64,000 bases of DNA from Aureococcus anophagefferens (Eukaryota > Sar > Pelagophyceae > Pelagomonadales > Pelagomonadaceae): assembly GCF_000186865.1 (NCBI RefSeq), contig NW_008705569.1:377307-441306 (forward strand). The letters are read 5' to 3'. The translations under genes and the position numbers were made by a program. Below, one piece after another: positions 46,329 to 55,522 of the stretch. The notes below the pieces were generated by a model. That model saw only the letters and a list, made by a program, of their open reading frames with translations. It had not been told where the DNA came from and made no database searches. Position 1 is the first letter of the stretch, and every line of letters starts with the position of its first letter.

Positions 46329-47540
46329 ATGGCGTCCTTCGACGACTCGGGCGCGCCGCGCGACGGCACGTCCTCCAGCGCCGCGCCGCCCTACGCCTAC
46401 CCCTTCTCCGTCGCTCCGATGATGGGCGTCACGGACCGGCACTGGCGCTGGATGGCGCGGCAGATGTCGCGCAAGACGCTACTCTACACGGAGATGGTCG
46501 TGGACAACGCTTTAAACCACAACGCGCACAACCTCGGCGGGACGCAGTTCCTGGGCCACGACGCGTGCGAGGCGCCCGTCGCGGTGCAACTCGGGGGCAA
46601 CGACGCGAAGGCGCTCGGCGACGCGGCGGCGCTGTGCGTGGACTACTTCGGCGACAGCTGCGTGGAGATCAACTTGAACTGCGGCTGCCCGAGCAACGTC
46701 GTCGCGGCGCGCAACGAGTTCGGCGCGCGGCTGATGCTGGACCCGGAGAAGGTCCGGGGCATCGTCCACGAATTGATCCGCCGCTGCCCGTCGACGCCGG
46801 TCACGGTCAAGCACCGCCTGGGCACGGACCTGAGCGGCTCCGACTACGCGACGACGCTGGCGTTCGTCCGCGCGTCGCGGGCCGCGGGCTGCCGCCACTT
46901 TGTTTTACACGCGCGCGAGGCGGTCCTCGACAAGAAGTTCTCGACGCAGCAGAACCGGACGATCCCGCCGCTGAAGCCCGACGTGGCGCACAGGCTCGCG
47001 CGGGACCTGCCGGACTGCACATTCGCCATGAACGGCATGCTGCGGTCCCTCGAGGACTGCGCGGCGCACCTGTCCGGGTGGAACGGGCTACCCCCTGTGC
47101 ACAGTACGATGGTCGGCCGCGCGGCGTGGTACCAGCCCTGGGACCTCCTCGCGACGGCGGACACGGCCCTCTACGGCGCGGCGTCGGATCCGGCGGCGTC
47201 GCGGCGCGACGTGCTCGAGGCCTACCTCGACTACGCGGACGAGCAGTACGCGGCGCTCGACGTCGCGGAGGACTGCCTCTACCGGCCGCTCTTCTACCTC
47301 TTCGGCGGCGAGCAGAACTCGAAGAAGTTCCGCGTCCGCCTCGCCGACGAGGTCACGCGGCGCGCGCGGCGCACGAACCGGGGCCGCGACGCGGCCGCGG
47401 CGGCGGAGCTCCCGCCGCCGTCGGACGTCGTCCGCGACGCGCTCGCCGCGGGGGACCTCTCCGCGGCCGCCATGGACCGGCGGCCGGGGGAGAGCGCCGA
47501 GCCCCAGGGCCGGCCCAGGCGCGTCGACGAGCCGGACTAA
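46329..47540 (+). CDS. tRNA-dihydrouridine synthase (DusA-like)
   Basis: This 403-residue TIM-barrel flavoenzyme starts at MASFDDSGAPRDGTS (46329). The FMN-binding start PFSVAPMMGVTDRHWRWMAR, the substrate loop VAVQLGGNDAKAL, the catalytic Cys in INLNCGCPSNVV (about residue 118), VTVKHRLG and the MVGRAAWYQP phosphate-binding end are all present. YTEMVVDNALNHN and the long AREAVLDKKFSTQQNR insertion match DusA rather than DusB or Dus1. The enzyme reduces uridines of the tRNA D-loop. The C-terminal 60 residues are Ala/Arg-rich and disordered. There is no clear organelle signal, though the Ser-rich start could be one. Confidence 0.92.
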   Translation: MASFDDSGAPRDGTSSSAAPPYAYPFSVAPMMGVTDRHWRWMARQMSRKTLLYTEMVVDNALNHNAHNLGGTQFLGHDACEAPVAVQLGGNDAKALGDAAALCVDYFGDSCVEINLNCGCPSNVVAARNEFGARLMLDPEKVRGIVHELIRRCPSTPVTVKHRLGTDLSGSDYATTLAFVRASRAAGCRHFVLHAREAVLDKKFSTQQNRTIPPLKPDVAHRLARDLPDCTFAMNGMLRSLEDCAAHLSGWNGLPPVHSTMVGRAAWYQPWDLLATADTALYGAASDPAASRRDVLEAYLDYADEQYAALDVAEDCLYRPLFYLFGGEQNSKKFRVRLADEVTRRARRTNRGRDAAAAAELPPPSDVVRDALAAGDLSAAAMDRRPGESAEPQGRPRRVDEPD

Positions 47541-47634
47541 CCCTGGTAGCAGCAGCAGCAACTTCGCAACTTGCCCTGCAAGAGCAGTCATCCTGAGCCC
47601 GCCGGCTGCGGCGCTTCACGCACCCTGTCGAGCC

Positions 47635-48150
47635 ATGCGCGCGCTGCTCTGGTTCGGCTGGGCCGCAGCGCTCGCGAACAGCTTCGTCGCACCCACACCA
47701 CGTCGCGCACCGCTGCGGAAACACAGCAGAGACCGCGCGCGCGCCTTCGCCGCGCCGGACGACGACATCGACGCCCTCGAGGTGCGCCTCGACGTCACCA
47801 TCCTCTGGTGCCACTGCCTCGCGCGCGAGCTCTGCCGCGAGCTCACGCACAACCCGCCCAAGGCGGTGCCCGGCTTCACCGTCGCCGACCTGTCCGCGCT
47901 CGCGGCCGTCGTCGCGTCGTCGTCGTGCCTGTCCGTGCTCTGGGTCGCCGTCGGCGCGCTGACGAAGCAGTTCTCGCCGGCGGACTCGGAGGCCGGCCTG
48001 CGGCGCACGGCCGTCACCGTCGCGGGGGCGGCGCCTTTCTGGCTCGCGTTCGAGCGGCTGATCCAGGCGCCCGTGTCGCGCGACGAGGCGGGGCTCGCGT
48101 CCGTCCTGGGGCTCTTGGCCACGATGGGCGTCACCAGGCTGTATAGATAA
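47635..48150 (+). CDS. Plastid-targeted small membrane protein
   Basis: This 171-residue protein starts MRALLWFGWAAALANSFVAP; the ANSFVAP motif after the hydrophobic segment is an ASAFAP-type plastid signal, and an Arg-rich transit stretch follows. The mature part has two or three hydrophobic helices (LSALAAVVASSSCLSVLWVA, VAGAAPFWLAFERLI, LASVLGLLATMGVTRLYR) and a Cys-His pair (ILWCHCLAREL). No family is recognised. It is expected in a plastid membrane. The stop lies 5 bp from that of the convergent LURP-one-like gene. Confidence 0.75.
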   Translation: MRALLWFGWAAALANSFVAPTPRRAPLRKHSRDRARAFAAPDDDIDALEVRLDVTILWCHCLARELCRELTHNPPKAVPGFTVADLSALAAVVASSSCLSVLWVAVGALTKQFSPADSEAGLRRTAVTVAGAAPFWLAFERLIQAPVSRDEAGLASVLGLLATMGVTRLYR

Positions 48151-48155
48151 CATTA

Positions 48156-48878
48156 CTACCTGCCGAACCAGCCGCCTTCGTCCTTGTCCTCCTTGGCCTT
48201 CTTCGCGTCGGCCTCGTCGTGGTCCTCGTCGATGACGACGGCGAGCGCGACGACGGCCGCGGCGTCGACGCCCGCGGCCACGCGGAGGTGATACGTGTCC
48301 TTCGTGTCTTCCAGCAGCTCGAAGAGCTGGCGGCCGATCGTCGCGACCTCGGAGCCGTCCCGGGCGTAGATGTCGTAGCGCCGCTCGCTGAAGCTGCCCG
48401 ACGCGCGGTAGCACGGGTTGCCGTCGTTCTCCGCCTCGTAGAAGAACTTGTAGGACGGCGTCAGCGAGACGACGTCGCGCTCGATCTTCGCGATGCACTC
48501 GCCGTCGAGGTAGACGTCGTAGGCCGTGGCGAGCGCGACGGCGCGCCGTTCGATGCTCGCGCAGATCTTCCGCGCGCCCGCGACGCGCAACTCGAGCTTG
48601 TCGAGGACGAAGCCGCCGAGGCCGAAGGGCACCTTGTTGCTGCCGACGACGTCGAAGGCCGGCTGGCCCGCCTCGTCCTCGATGGTGAAATCCTCGCCGG
48701 AGATGCTGAAGAGCTTCTCGCGGATGACGAAGCCCTGGGCAGCGGCCGTCGGCGGCGCCAGCGCGTATTTCGACGGCTTCGCGTTCTTCGCGAGCTTCGG
48801 CGTTCTGAAGTCGCCCCATGCCAGCGCCGTTGCGGCTGACGCGAGGCACAAAACACGTGCCATCGGCTCGCAGATCAT
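48156..48878 (-). CDS. LURP-one-related (tubby-like fold) protein with signal peptide
   Basis: This 240-residue protein starts at 48878 (MICEPMARVLCLASAATALA); a start at the second Met (48863) would give a cleaner signal peptide. From about 50 it follows the LURP-one-related/DUF567 pattern: FVIREKLFSISGEDFTIEDE, GQPAFDVVGSNKVPF, YDVYLDGECIAKIERDVVS, a central YDIYARDGSEVATIGRQ and the C-terminal hydrophobic helix GVDAAAVVALAVVIDEDHDE typical of the scramblase/tubby-like superfamily. The tail is Lys/Asp-rich. The role is unknown. The signal suggests ER or plastid routing, which is unusual for this family. Confidence 0.8.
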   Translation of the reverse strand: MICEPMARVLCLASAATALAWGDFRTPKLAKNAKPSKYALAPPTAAAQGFVIREKLFSISGEDFTIEDEAGQPAFDVVGSNKVPFGLGGFVLDKLELRVAGARKICASIERRAVALATAYDVYLDGECIAKIERDVVSLTPSYKFFYEAENDGNPCYRASGSFSERRYDIYARDGSEVATIGRQLFELLEDTKDTYHLRVAAGVDAAAVVALAVVIDEDHDEADAKKAKEDKDEGGWFGR

Positions 48879-49228
48879 GTTGCTCTCCTCACCCTGCTCG
48901 ATCCCTTCAAGGACGCATATTGCAGTGACGAGAGGCGCGTCTGCGGCGGGTCCAGGAGCGCAAACTTGCGTGTAACTGCGCGGGCTAGCACGCTAGAAGT
49001 GGGCGCAGCGTCGAGAAGCAGCGCAGCCGCTGTGGCTTCGCGCGCCGCCCCGGGGCCGCCCGCGGCGGATCGACCCGGAGGCAGCGCGACGCATGCCCTG
49101 GCTCCTCTCGCCGCGCCGCATCAAATCCCGACACACACGCGGATTTGTTGCGCCCCGCCGAACGACGACGCCGTCGCGACAGGAGCCGGCTGCCTTACGC
49201 GCGCGCCCGGCTCGCGCGCCGCGCGGAC
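48879..49228. other. Intergenic region, no supported gene
   Basis: This stretch lies between the start of the LURP-one-like gene and the 3' end of the next minus-strand gene. Frames here are short and lack motifs. It probably holds the promoter of the gene to the left and the 3' UTR of the gene to the right. Confidence 0.4.
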
Positions 49229-49551
49229 CTAGAACCAGCCGCCGCCCGGCTTGATGCCCATGAGCTTGAAGCTCGTCTGCGTGTAGCAGTGCAGGAAGCC
49301 GGCGAGGCCGCCGAGGATGGCCATCGTGCCCGCCGTCGGGCGTTTGAGCACGCCGCCTGCGGGGGAGCGGCCGTCGGACGCGCGCGCGGCGCGCGGGGCG
49401 AGCGGCGGGGGGCGCGCGCACCGTAGGCGTAGCCGCCCGCGGCGTTGAAAAACGTGAACGCGCCGATCGTCAGGTAGTCGAGCGGGCCGAAGTTCAGGAT
49501 CACCCGCTCGAGCTCCGGCGACGGGTCCATCACTTCGTGCGCGGGCTTCAT
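49229..49551 (-). CDS. Candidate complex I 21-kDa-type subunit, two exons
   Basis: Exons 49551-49422 and 49356-49229 (65-nt intron, GTGCGC..CCGCAG) give 85 aa. The joined product reads MKPAHEVMDPSPELERVILN, then a membrane helix YLTIGAFTFFNAAGGYAYG, then VLKRPTAGTMAILGGLAGFL and FKLMGIKPGGGWF. The 'P..(D)PSPELERVI.NF.PLDYLTIGA' start resembles the N-terminal domain of the fungal/plant complex I 21-kDa subunit family, which would place it in the mitochondrial inner membrane. The similarity is from memory of the pattern and modest. The splice is supported by phase and by the failure of either single frame to continue sensibly. Confidence 0.6.
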
Positions 49552-49865
49552 CGTCTCTTTTTTTGGTCGCGACGAGCTCGCAGGTGTGGAGCCGACCTCG
49601 CGCTACTCGACGGCGCGGTTTGCGACGTTGCTGCGGCTGCGGCACGTCGTGCTAATCCAGTCCGCAGTGCGGCTATCGTCGAGCTGTCTGTGGCCGGGGG
49701 TCGGTCCAGGGTCGGTCGGCCGCGGCAGGCTCGCGGCGACTCACCGCAGCTGCAGCCTGGGCCTCTCCGCTGGTCCCGAGCGCATCAGGACGCGGCGTCT
49801 AGACGCGGCGTCGCACAAAAGAGCGCCGATGAGAAGAAGAAGACCCCGCTCCATTAAAAGCCCAC
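49552..49865. other. Intergenic region, no supported gene
   Basis: This 314-bp stretch lies between the start of the complex I candidate and the stop of the oxidase gene, both on the minus strand. A short plus-strand frame has no motif and ordinary background codon use. Confidence 0.4.
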
Positions 49866-50576
49866 TCAGGGCGCGAGGCGCTCGCGCGTCCAGGCGCCCG
49901 CGTCCGCGGCGCGGAAGGCGATGCGGTCGTGGAGGCGGCTCTGCTTGCCCTGCCAGAACTCGATCATCGTCGGCCGGAGCCGGTAGCCGCCCCAAAAATC
50001 CGGCAGGGGCACGTCGCGCCCCTCGAAGCGCCGCTCGAGCTCCGCCTCGCGGTCCGAGAGCTCGGCGGCCGAGCCGACGACGGCGCTCTGGCGCGACGCC
50101 CAGGCGCCGATCTGGCTCGCGCGCGGCCGCGAGCGGAAGTAGGCCTCCGTCTCCGCCGCGCCGACCTTGGCGATTGTGCCCTCTATTCTCACCTGGCGCT
50201 CCAGCGGCAGCCAGAGGACGTTCATGGCGGCCTTCGGCGTCGCCGCCAGCTCGCGGGCCTTGCGGCCGGCATAGTTCGTGTAGAACGTGAAGCCGCTCTC
50301 GTCGAAGCCCTTCAGGAGCACGACGCGGCTCGACGGCTGCATCGTCGCGGCGTCGACCGTCGACAGCGTCACCGCGTTCGGCTCGAGCAGCTTCGCCGCG
50401 ACGGCCTTGTCGAACCAGCGCTGGAAGAGTCGCAGCGGGTCGTCGCCGGCGTTGGACTCGTCGAGGCTGCCTTTCGTGTAGTTCGAACGCATGTCTTCGA
50501 CGGCTTTTTGGTTCGCGGGTCTCGTCGACAGGCAGCGCGCGGGTCTTGCGCCGCGGCGCGCGATGCGTGCGAGCAT
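49866..50576 (-). CDS. Pyridoxamine/pyridoxine 5'-phosphate oxidase, mitochondrial-type presequence
   Basis: This 236-residue protein starts at 50576 with MLARIARRGARPARCLSTRP, an Arg-rich mitochondrial-like presequence. The FMN-binding split barrel follows: PSSRVVLLKGFDESGFTFYT, KAAMNVLWLPLERQVRIEG, YFRSRPRASQIGAWAS, and the C-terminal dimerisation motif PDFWGGYRLRPTMIEFWQG with RLHDRI. All are canonical for PdxH/PNPOx, which oxidises pyridoxamine or pyridoxine 5'-phosphate to PLP, the cofactor needed by enzymes such as the aminotransferase at 9848. Length is standard for the family. Confidence 0.95.
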   Translation of the reverse strand: MLARIARRGARPARCLSTRPANQKAVEDMRSNYTKGSLDESNAGDDPLRLFQRWFDKAVAAKLLEPNAVTLSTVDAATMQPSSRVVLLKGFDESGFTFYTNYAGRKARELAATPKAAMNVLWLPLERQVRIEGTIAKVGAAETEAYFRSRPRASQIGAWASRQSAVVGSAAELSDREAELERRFEGRDVPLPDFWGGYRLRPTMIEFWQGKQSRLHDRIAFRAADAGAWTRERLAP

Positions 50577-50768
50577 GGCTGCGTTCGAGCAAGCGTTGCG
50601 CTCGAGCAAGTGCGTTCGAGCTGCGGCTAGCACGCGGTGCTGGTGACGCAGCCGATGTGCTTGCTCTTGCTGCAGCCCGCGCGGCGGCGGCGAGCCGCGG
50701 TCCGCGCGCGGCAGGCCGCGACATCTCGCTCCGGGTCCGCCGCCCACCCGGACCACACAAGTTCCGAA

Positions 50769-51788
50769 TTAGGACAGCCGCGGCGAGTCGATGGGCCGGG
50801 GCGTCGGCGGCGCCTCGCCGTAGGCCGGCGCGCCCTTCGACGCGACGGACGCGACGACCGCGTTGTAGTGCACGGGCGACACGTAGGAAAGAAAGACCTC
50901 CTTGCCCTGGGGCGGCGCCTGGTAGTTCTCCGGCACGGACGACGCCGCGAGGTCCACGTCCGTCGACTCGGGCGTGTAGACGAGGTACCAGTTCCGCGCC
51001 TCGGACGTGAGCACGTGCGCGACGCAGCCGTAGGCCTCGACGACGGCGCGGAGCGTGAGCTCGTCGCCCCAGGTCCGGTCCCGGGCCATGCCCCGCAGGT
51101 AGTCGCGGAACTCGGCCTCGTCGGCGAAGAAGGCCGCGAAGTACTCGACGTGGGCGGCCATCTGCTCGCACGCCGCCCGTCGCACCACCAGGTGGTGGCT
51201 CTGCGTCCCGAACAAGTTGAACGCGAAGGCCCGGAACTGGCAGTTGCCGTCGCCCTGCATCATGTGCTGGCTCAGGTTCAGCGTCCCCAGCCGCGCCTCG
51301 AGCGCGGCGTCGGGCTTCGTCTCGGGCTCGCGCCGGTCCCGCGCGAGCTTCGACGCCTTCTCGACGTTCGCGACCACGTCGCCCCGCCGCGCCTCGCCGA
51401 GCTGCGACATGCGCACCTGCTGGCGGCTCAGCGTCGGCAGCGGCTCGAGGGCGACGCGCGACGCGCGGCGCTGGTCGGGGCGGAGCGCGCCGACCCACCG
51501 GCTCGCGCGGCGCCGCTGGCCGACCACGGCCTCCCGGTCCGCGTCGTCCTTGCCGAGGTGCTTCGCCTTGATGGCCAGCAGCTCCAGGGGCACGACGCGC
51601 CCGCGGCTCCCCTTGCCGCCGTCGAACTGGACGCCGGCCATGCCGCTCATCCCGCCGACGGCCAGCCCCGCGATCCCGCCCTCGCTCTCGTGGTCGTCCT
51701 CGTCCAGCGGCACCTCCACGGGGCCCGCCGTCGTGTCGCCCTCGCTGGCGCCCTCGCCGCAGCACAGGAACTCGTGCCACTGGAGCAT
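50769..51788 (-). CDS. OTU-family cysteine protease (deubiquitinase)
   Basis: This 339-residue protein starts MLQWHEFLCCGEGASEGDTT. A disordered acidic/basic N-terminal half precedes the OTU catalytic domain. The catalytic triad parts are visible: MQGDGNCQFRAFAFNLFG with the nucleophile Cys about residue 183, the EQMAAHVEYFAAFFADEAEF helix, TWGDELTLRAVVEAYG, and the closing YVSPVHYNAVV with the general-base His about residue 307. OTU enzymes remove ubiquitin chains. The substrate is unknown. It is divergent from eL18. Confidence 0.92.
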   Translation of the reverse strand: MLQWHEFLCCGEGASEGDTTAGPVEVPLDEDDHESEGGIAGLAVGGMSGMAGVQFDGGKGSRGRVVPLELLAIKAKHLGKDDADREAVVGQRRRASRWVGALRPDQRRASRVALEPLPTLSRQQVRMSQLGEARRGDVVANVEKASKLARDRREPETKPDAALEARLGTLNLSQHMMQGDGNCQFRAFAFNLFGTQSHHLVVRRAACEQMAAHVEYFAAFFADEAEFRDYLRGMARDRTWGDELTLRAVVEAYGCVAHVLTSEARNWYLVYTPESTDVDLAASSVPENYQAPPQGKEVFLSYVSPVHYNAVVASVASKGAPAYGEAPPTPRPIDSPRLS

Positions 51789-52420
51789 ATGTTATGTGGC
51801 GTCCATCGCGTTTCGGCTGCCCGGAGCCAAAAGTGCCTATGGTCGGAGGTGAACTTCCCAATCCCAAACCCTCGCCCGTCGGCGATTCAGGCCGTCCTCG
51901 CTCCTCGGACCGTCGTCCTCGCTCAAGGTGAGCTGCGCGCGCTGCCCTCCCCCACCCTGTGACGACGGCGTGACAACGTGACGGCATGGCGGCACTGTGG
52001 CATCGTACGGCGGCTCTGCGACGCGACGCGCGACGTTCCTGGGCCGCGGCCGCGCCGGAGACGCTCTCCGACGCCGTCTCGCCCCGGCGACGGCGCGCGG
52101 TCGGCTGTCCGCGGAGCGGGACTGCCGCGCGACGACTGCGACCCCGGCCCAAGGTCCCGCGGACGTCGTGCGGCGCCGCCCGCGCCGTCGCGCCGCGCCC
52201 GGGGCCCGGGGTCGGCGCGACGGTGCGGGCGGTCTCGGCCCGGCCGCAGTCGCCGTCGCACCGCGGCCCCCGGCCGCGGGCGCGCGGCGCAGCGGTCCGG
52301 GGCCGCCGTCGCCGCCGCCGCTGCCGTCGCCACCGCCGCCGTCGCCCCCGCCGCATCCCCTCCCCAACTGCCCGTCGACCGGAAATCCAACGCCGCCCCC
52401 CGCCTCTTTAGGTCGAAACC
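51789..52420. other. Divergent promoter region between OTU and eL18 genes
   Basis: This GC-rich stretch has long Arg/Pro frames on both strands but no motif-bearing one. Just before the eL18 start, a C-rich tract ends CGCCTCTTTAG followed by GTCGAAACC-ATG. This looks like a 3' splice site, so a 5'-UTR intron in the ribosomal protein gene is plausible, as in many eukaryotes. Confidence 0.4.
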
Positions 52421-52999
52421 ATGGGCATTGACATCGTCGCCGGCGGCCGCCGCGTGGGCCACAAGGCCCGCACGGACACCAAGTCCGAGAACGTCTACCT
52501 CAAGCTCCTCGTGAAGCTCTACCGCTTCCTCGCGCGGCGGACGGACAGCGCGTTCGTGAAGACGGTGCTCAAGCGCCTCTTCATGAGCCGCACGAACCGG
52601 CCGCCCCTGTCCCTCTCGGCCCTCGCGCGCTTCATGCGCGAGAAGGACGACAAGATCGCCGTGCTCGTCGGCACGATCACGGACGACCCGCGCATGCTCA
52701 CGGTCCCCAAGATGACGGTCTGCGCGCTCCGCTTCACCGAGACGGCGCGCGCGCGCATCGTCAAGGCCGGCGGCGAGTGCCTCACCTTCGACCAGCTGGC
52801 GCTCCGCGCGCCCAAGGGCTCCAACACGGTGCTCCTCCGCGGCCCCAAGAAGGCGCGCGAGGTCTACTCGCACTTTGGCCACCGCTCGACGACGACGTCC
52901 GTCAAGACGCACTGCGGCGTCAAGCCCTACGTCCGCGCCAAGGGCCGCAAGTTCGAGAAGGCCCGCGGCCGCCGCCACTCCCGCGGCTTCAAGGTCTAG
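52421..52999 (+). CDS. RPL18: 60S ribosomal protein eL18
   Basis: This 192-residue protein starts [18 protein letters not shown]. The eL18 signatures are present: [73 protein letters not shown] and the basic tail [19 protein letters not shown]. It is a structural component of the cytosolic large subunit. Length matches the family. There are no internal introns. Codon choice is extremely biased to C/G endings, fitting high expression. Confidence 0.97.
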   Translation: MGIDIVAGGRRVGHKARTDTKSENVYLKLLVKLYRFLARRTDSAFVKTVLKRLFMSRTNRPPLSLSALARFMREKDDKIAVLVGTITDDPRMLTVPKMTVCALRFTETARARIVKAGGECLTFDQLALRAPKGSNTVLLRGPKKAREVYSHFGHRSTTTSVKTHCGVKPYVRAKGRKFEKARGRRHSRGFKV

Positions 53000-53240
53000 G
53001 CGGGGCCGCGCCACCGCGGGTCGCTCCGCGGACCCGGCGGCGCGGCCGCCGCGCGCCGCCGGGGTCACGACCGCCTCTAAAAACCACCACTTCCACCTGG
53101 CTCTTCGGCGCGCGCGCTGGGGGGGGGAGCATGACCGCCGCCTCCGATCAAACGAGCTTCGTCTATCGAGATCGTCGATACGCTCGTCGACCTTCTCCCG
53201 CGCTTCAAGGTTGGGTTTATTGAAGAGGCGCATTGTGATC

Positions 53241-54416
53241 ATGATGGAACCAACCGGAGAGGATGTCGAGGTAGCAGCTCCGTCTGAAACCGCGCCGCCG
53301 CGGCGAGAGGCTGCCGATGCAGCAGCTCCGCCTGAAGCCGCGCCGCCGCGACGGACGACCGGAGAGACTGCCGATGCAGCAGCTCCGCCTGAACCCGCGC
53401 CGCCGCGGCGGACGAGCTACGAGGCCTACGCCTACCGGTCGGATCCGCGCCATCGGCAGTACGAGGTGGACTCCGTCGCCTGCAAGCGGCAGTGGCACAC
53501 CGAGCGCGCCTGCACGCCGTCGCCTCTCCGACTCAACGACGCGGCGCCGGCCGTGGACGTCACGGTCGTGCTCGCGCGCTACGAGGAGGACGTCTCCTGG
53601 ATCCTGTCGTACCCCAACGTCCGCTTCGCGATCTACAACAAGGGCTCGGAGTTGCCGGCGGCGGTCCTCGCGCACGAACGTCTGGAGGTCGTCGCGAAGC
53701 CCAACCGGGGCCGCGAGGGCGCGTCCTACATCGACTACGTGCGCGATCACTACGACGCGCTGCCCGCCGTCGTCGTCTTCTCGCAGGCCGCGCCGACGGA
53801 CAAGGTGCCCGACTTTTACGCGTTTCTGGACGAGGTGCTCGACGGGTCGTTGCGCGTCGAGGGCTACGTGCCCGCGGGCACGCTCAAGTTCGTCCCGCGC
53901 TGGATGGCGGGCCACCCGGCGCACGGCCTGGTCCAGATGTACCACACGCTCTTCGCCGCGGACTGGAAGTACGACTTGTTTTTCCCGCACGGCGCGACGA
54001 TGGCCTGTAGCGGGGAGGTCATCCGCGCGCGGAGCGCGACGTTCTGGCAGGTGGCGCATCACCTGGTAGACCACGACCACGGAGGCGTCGCGGCGCACCA
54101 CGCGGGCCACCCGGAGAACGCGGACGCGACCTGGGGCTTCGAGAAGTGCTGGCCGGTGGTCTTCGACGGCGGTCGGACGCCCGCGAACCCCCTCGAGCCG
54201 GCCGGCGCGCCGCGCCACGACCCGGCCGGCGCGCTCTGCGAGGCGACGGCGCGCGCGGACCGCCTCCAGGCGGAGAACGCGGCGCTGAAGCGCGCGGTCT
54301 ACGAGCTCACGAAGCGCGAGCGCCAGCGGCGCCGCGCGTCCCTCGAGACCGCGGTCGTCCGGCCGATGGGCTTCGGGTCCTCCGGGGTGGCGGCGCATGC
54401 GCCGGTTCAAAATTAG
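53241..54416 (+). CDS. DUF3431 protein with N-terminal repeat
   Basis: This 391-residue protein starts at the ATG at 53241 (MMEPTGEDVEVAAPSETAPP). The first 60 residues are three copies of an AAPPE.APPRR unit. The DUF3431 domain follows (about 105-310): VDVTVVLARYEEDVSWILSY, FAIYNKGSELPAAV, NRGREGASYIDYVRDHYDAL, and AVVVFSQAAPTDKVPDFYA. This glycosyltransferase-like domain occurs in fungi, plants and algae; its activity is not established. A short coiled coil (ADRLQAENAALKRAVYELTK) precedes the end. No signal peptide is seen. Confidence 0.88.
   Translation: MMEPTGEDVEVAAPSETAPPRREAADAAAPPEAAPPRRTTGETADAAAPPEPAPPRRTSYEAYAYRSDPRHRQYEVDSVACKRQWHTERACTPSPLRLNDAAPAVDVTVVLARYEEDVSWILSYPNVRFAIYNKGSELPAAVLAHERLEVVAKPNRGREGASYIDYVRDHYDALPAVVVFSQAAPTDKVPDFYAFLDEVLDGSLRVEGYVPAGTLKFVPRWMAGHPAHGLVQMYHTLFAADWKYDLFFPHGATMACSGEVIRARSATFWQVAHHLVDHDHGGVAAHHAGHPENADATWGFEKCWPVVFDGGRTPANPLEPAGAPRHDPAGALCEATARADRLQAENAALKRAVYELTKRERQRRRASLETAVVRPMGFGSSGVAAHAPVQN
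53271..53420 (+). repeat. Three in-frame repeats of about 57-66 bp
   Basis: Each unit contains GCAGCTCCGCCTGAA followed by CCGCGCCGCCGCG with small changes and encodes AAPPE.APPRR. The first unit is the most diverged. They make up the N-terminal extension of the DUF3431 protein. Confidence 0.85.
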
Positions 54417-54456
54417 AACCTGTCTTAGGGGCACCCTTGGGGGACTTGCACGCAAA

Positions 54457-55305
54457 TCAGGGGATGTCCTTGAGCTGCGCGAGGATCTCCTTTTGCATTT
54501 CCGCAATGCTCTGGCAACGGTCTGCGTGGGCTGCGGTCGTTCGAGCGTTTCTTTTATCCGAAATGTCAGCTTCAATCTTGTTACCTTCTGTGACCTCCCT
54601 CAAGGTCGTTTTTTCATTCTCCACAATCTGAGCCCCAATTGAAATCAGAGCGTTTCGTTTGAATTCTGAATTCGCGCCTTCCACGCGCGGATGCGCGACC
54701 TGGGGCTCCGGCGTGTCGATCTCGGCGATTGCCTCCACGATTTTAGCTTGCAATTGCTGAACGCCCTTGGCGCATTCCTCGTGGGACTCGATCGCTCTGA
54801 GCGTCGTTTCCTGGCGAGTTTTTAGTTCCAATTCGATCAACGAGTGGTTCGCCGCGGCCAATTTCGTCACGTTTTCCCGAATCTGTCTCGCCAATCTCAA
54901 CAGGCAGTCGAACTTCGCGTTCGGATTCCTGTCTTGAACTAGCGGGCGCGTTACTCGCGGCTCCGCCGGCGTGACGGTCTGCTGCTGGATGTCTTGCTGC
55001 TCATGGTCTTGCAGGACATCTTCTGCCAGGGGCGGGGAAGATTCTGGAGTCACGTCGATCATCTGCTCCTCGAGGTGCGCATCCATCTCGACCGGCACGT
55101 GCATGCCAGAACTAATGTTGGCGGCGTCGGGAGCCGCGCACCGAGCAGCCCCGACCCGCCCATCGACCATCTCCTCCTTCTCGAACTTCGCCGTCACGTG
55201 GACGTCGGCCCCGCAGCCCGGCACGCGCAGCTCCACGATCCGCTGCCCGGACCGCTCGGCGTACGCCTCGAAGCCACGCACGAGACGCTCGACTTCGTCG
55301 CCCAT
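54457..55305 (-). CDS. Coiled-coil protein of unknown function
   Basis: This 282-residue protein starts at 55305 (MGDEVERLVRGFEAYAERSG). After a short N-terminal domain (ELRVPGCGADVHVTAKFEKE) and a Gln/Glu-rich linker, the second half is helical and coiled-coil-like (LLRLARQIRENVTKLAAANH, QLQAKIVEAIAEIDTPEPQ, IVENEKTTLREVTEGNKIEA). Codon third positions contain many A and T, unlike adjacent genes. No family is recognised. It is divergent from the next gene by 217 bp, and the pair shares the unusual composition, hinting that they arrived or evolved together. Confidence 0.65.
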   Translation of the reverse strand: MGDEVERLVRGFEAYAERSGQRIVELRVPGCGADVHVTAKFEKEEMVDGRVGAARCAAPDAANISSGMHVPVEMDAHLEEQMIDVTPESSPPLAEDVLQDHEQQDIQQQTVTPAEPRVTRPLVQDRNPNAKFDCLLRLARQIRENVTKLAAANHSLIELELKTRQETTLRAIESHEECAKGVQQLQAKIVEAIAEIDTPEPQVAHPRVEGANSEFKRNALISIGAQIVENEKTTLREVTEGNKIEADISDKRNARTTAAHADRCQSIAEMQKEILAQLKDIP

Positions 55306-55522
55306 CGTCCTAGGGGTGTCCACCGCCGTGGCTAGCTGCGGCAGCCCTTGAAGCCGCGGCGCAACTCCGAAGAGCTCGAGTTTGTTCAAGCTTGCTGAAA
55401 GGTTTGAGGTGCAGCATACATTGATCAGCCCGTTCGAGCTGCCCGCGAGCGAGCTGCTCTGCGCCTACCACAGCGACTGCGCCTTCACGGTCTGTTTGCG
55501 CTGCGCGCGAGACCCGAGCCCC

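Noticed and set aside
49537..49857. 106-codon plus-strand frame upstream of the oxidase gene
   Set aside because: No motif and no coding bias; most of it lies in an intergenic region.
53000..53240. In-frame upstream extension of the DUF3431 gene
   Set aside because: The frame is open far upstream through the eL18 gene, but there is no coding bias before the ATG at 53241.
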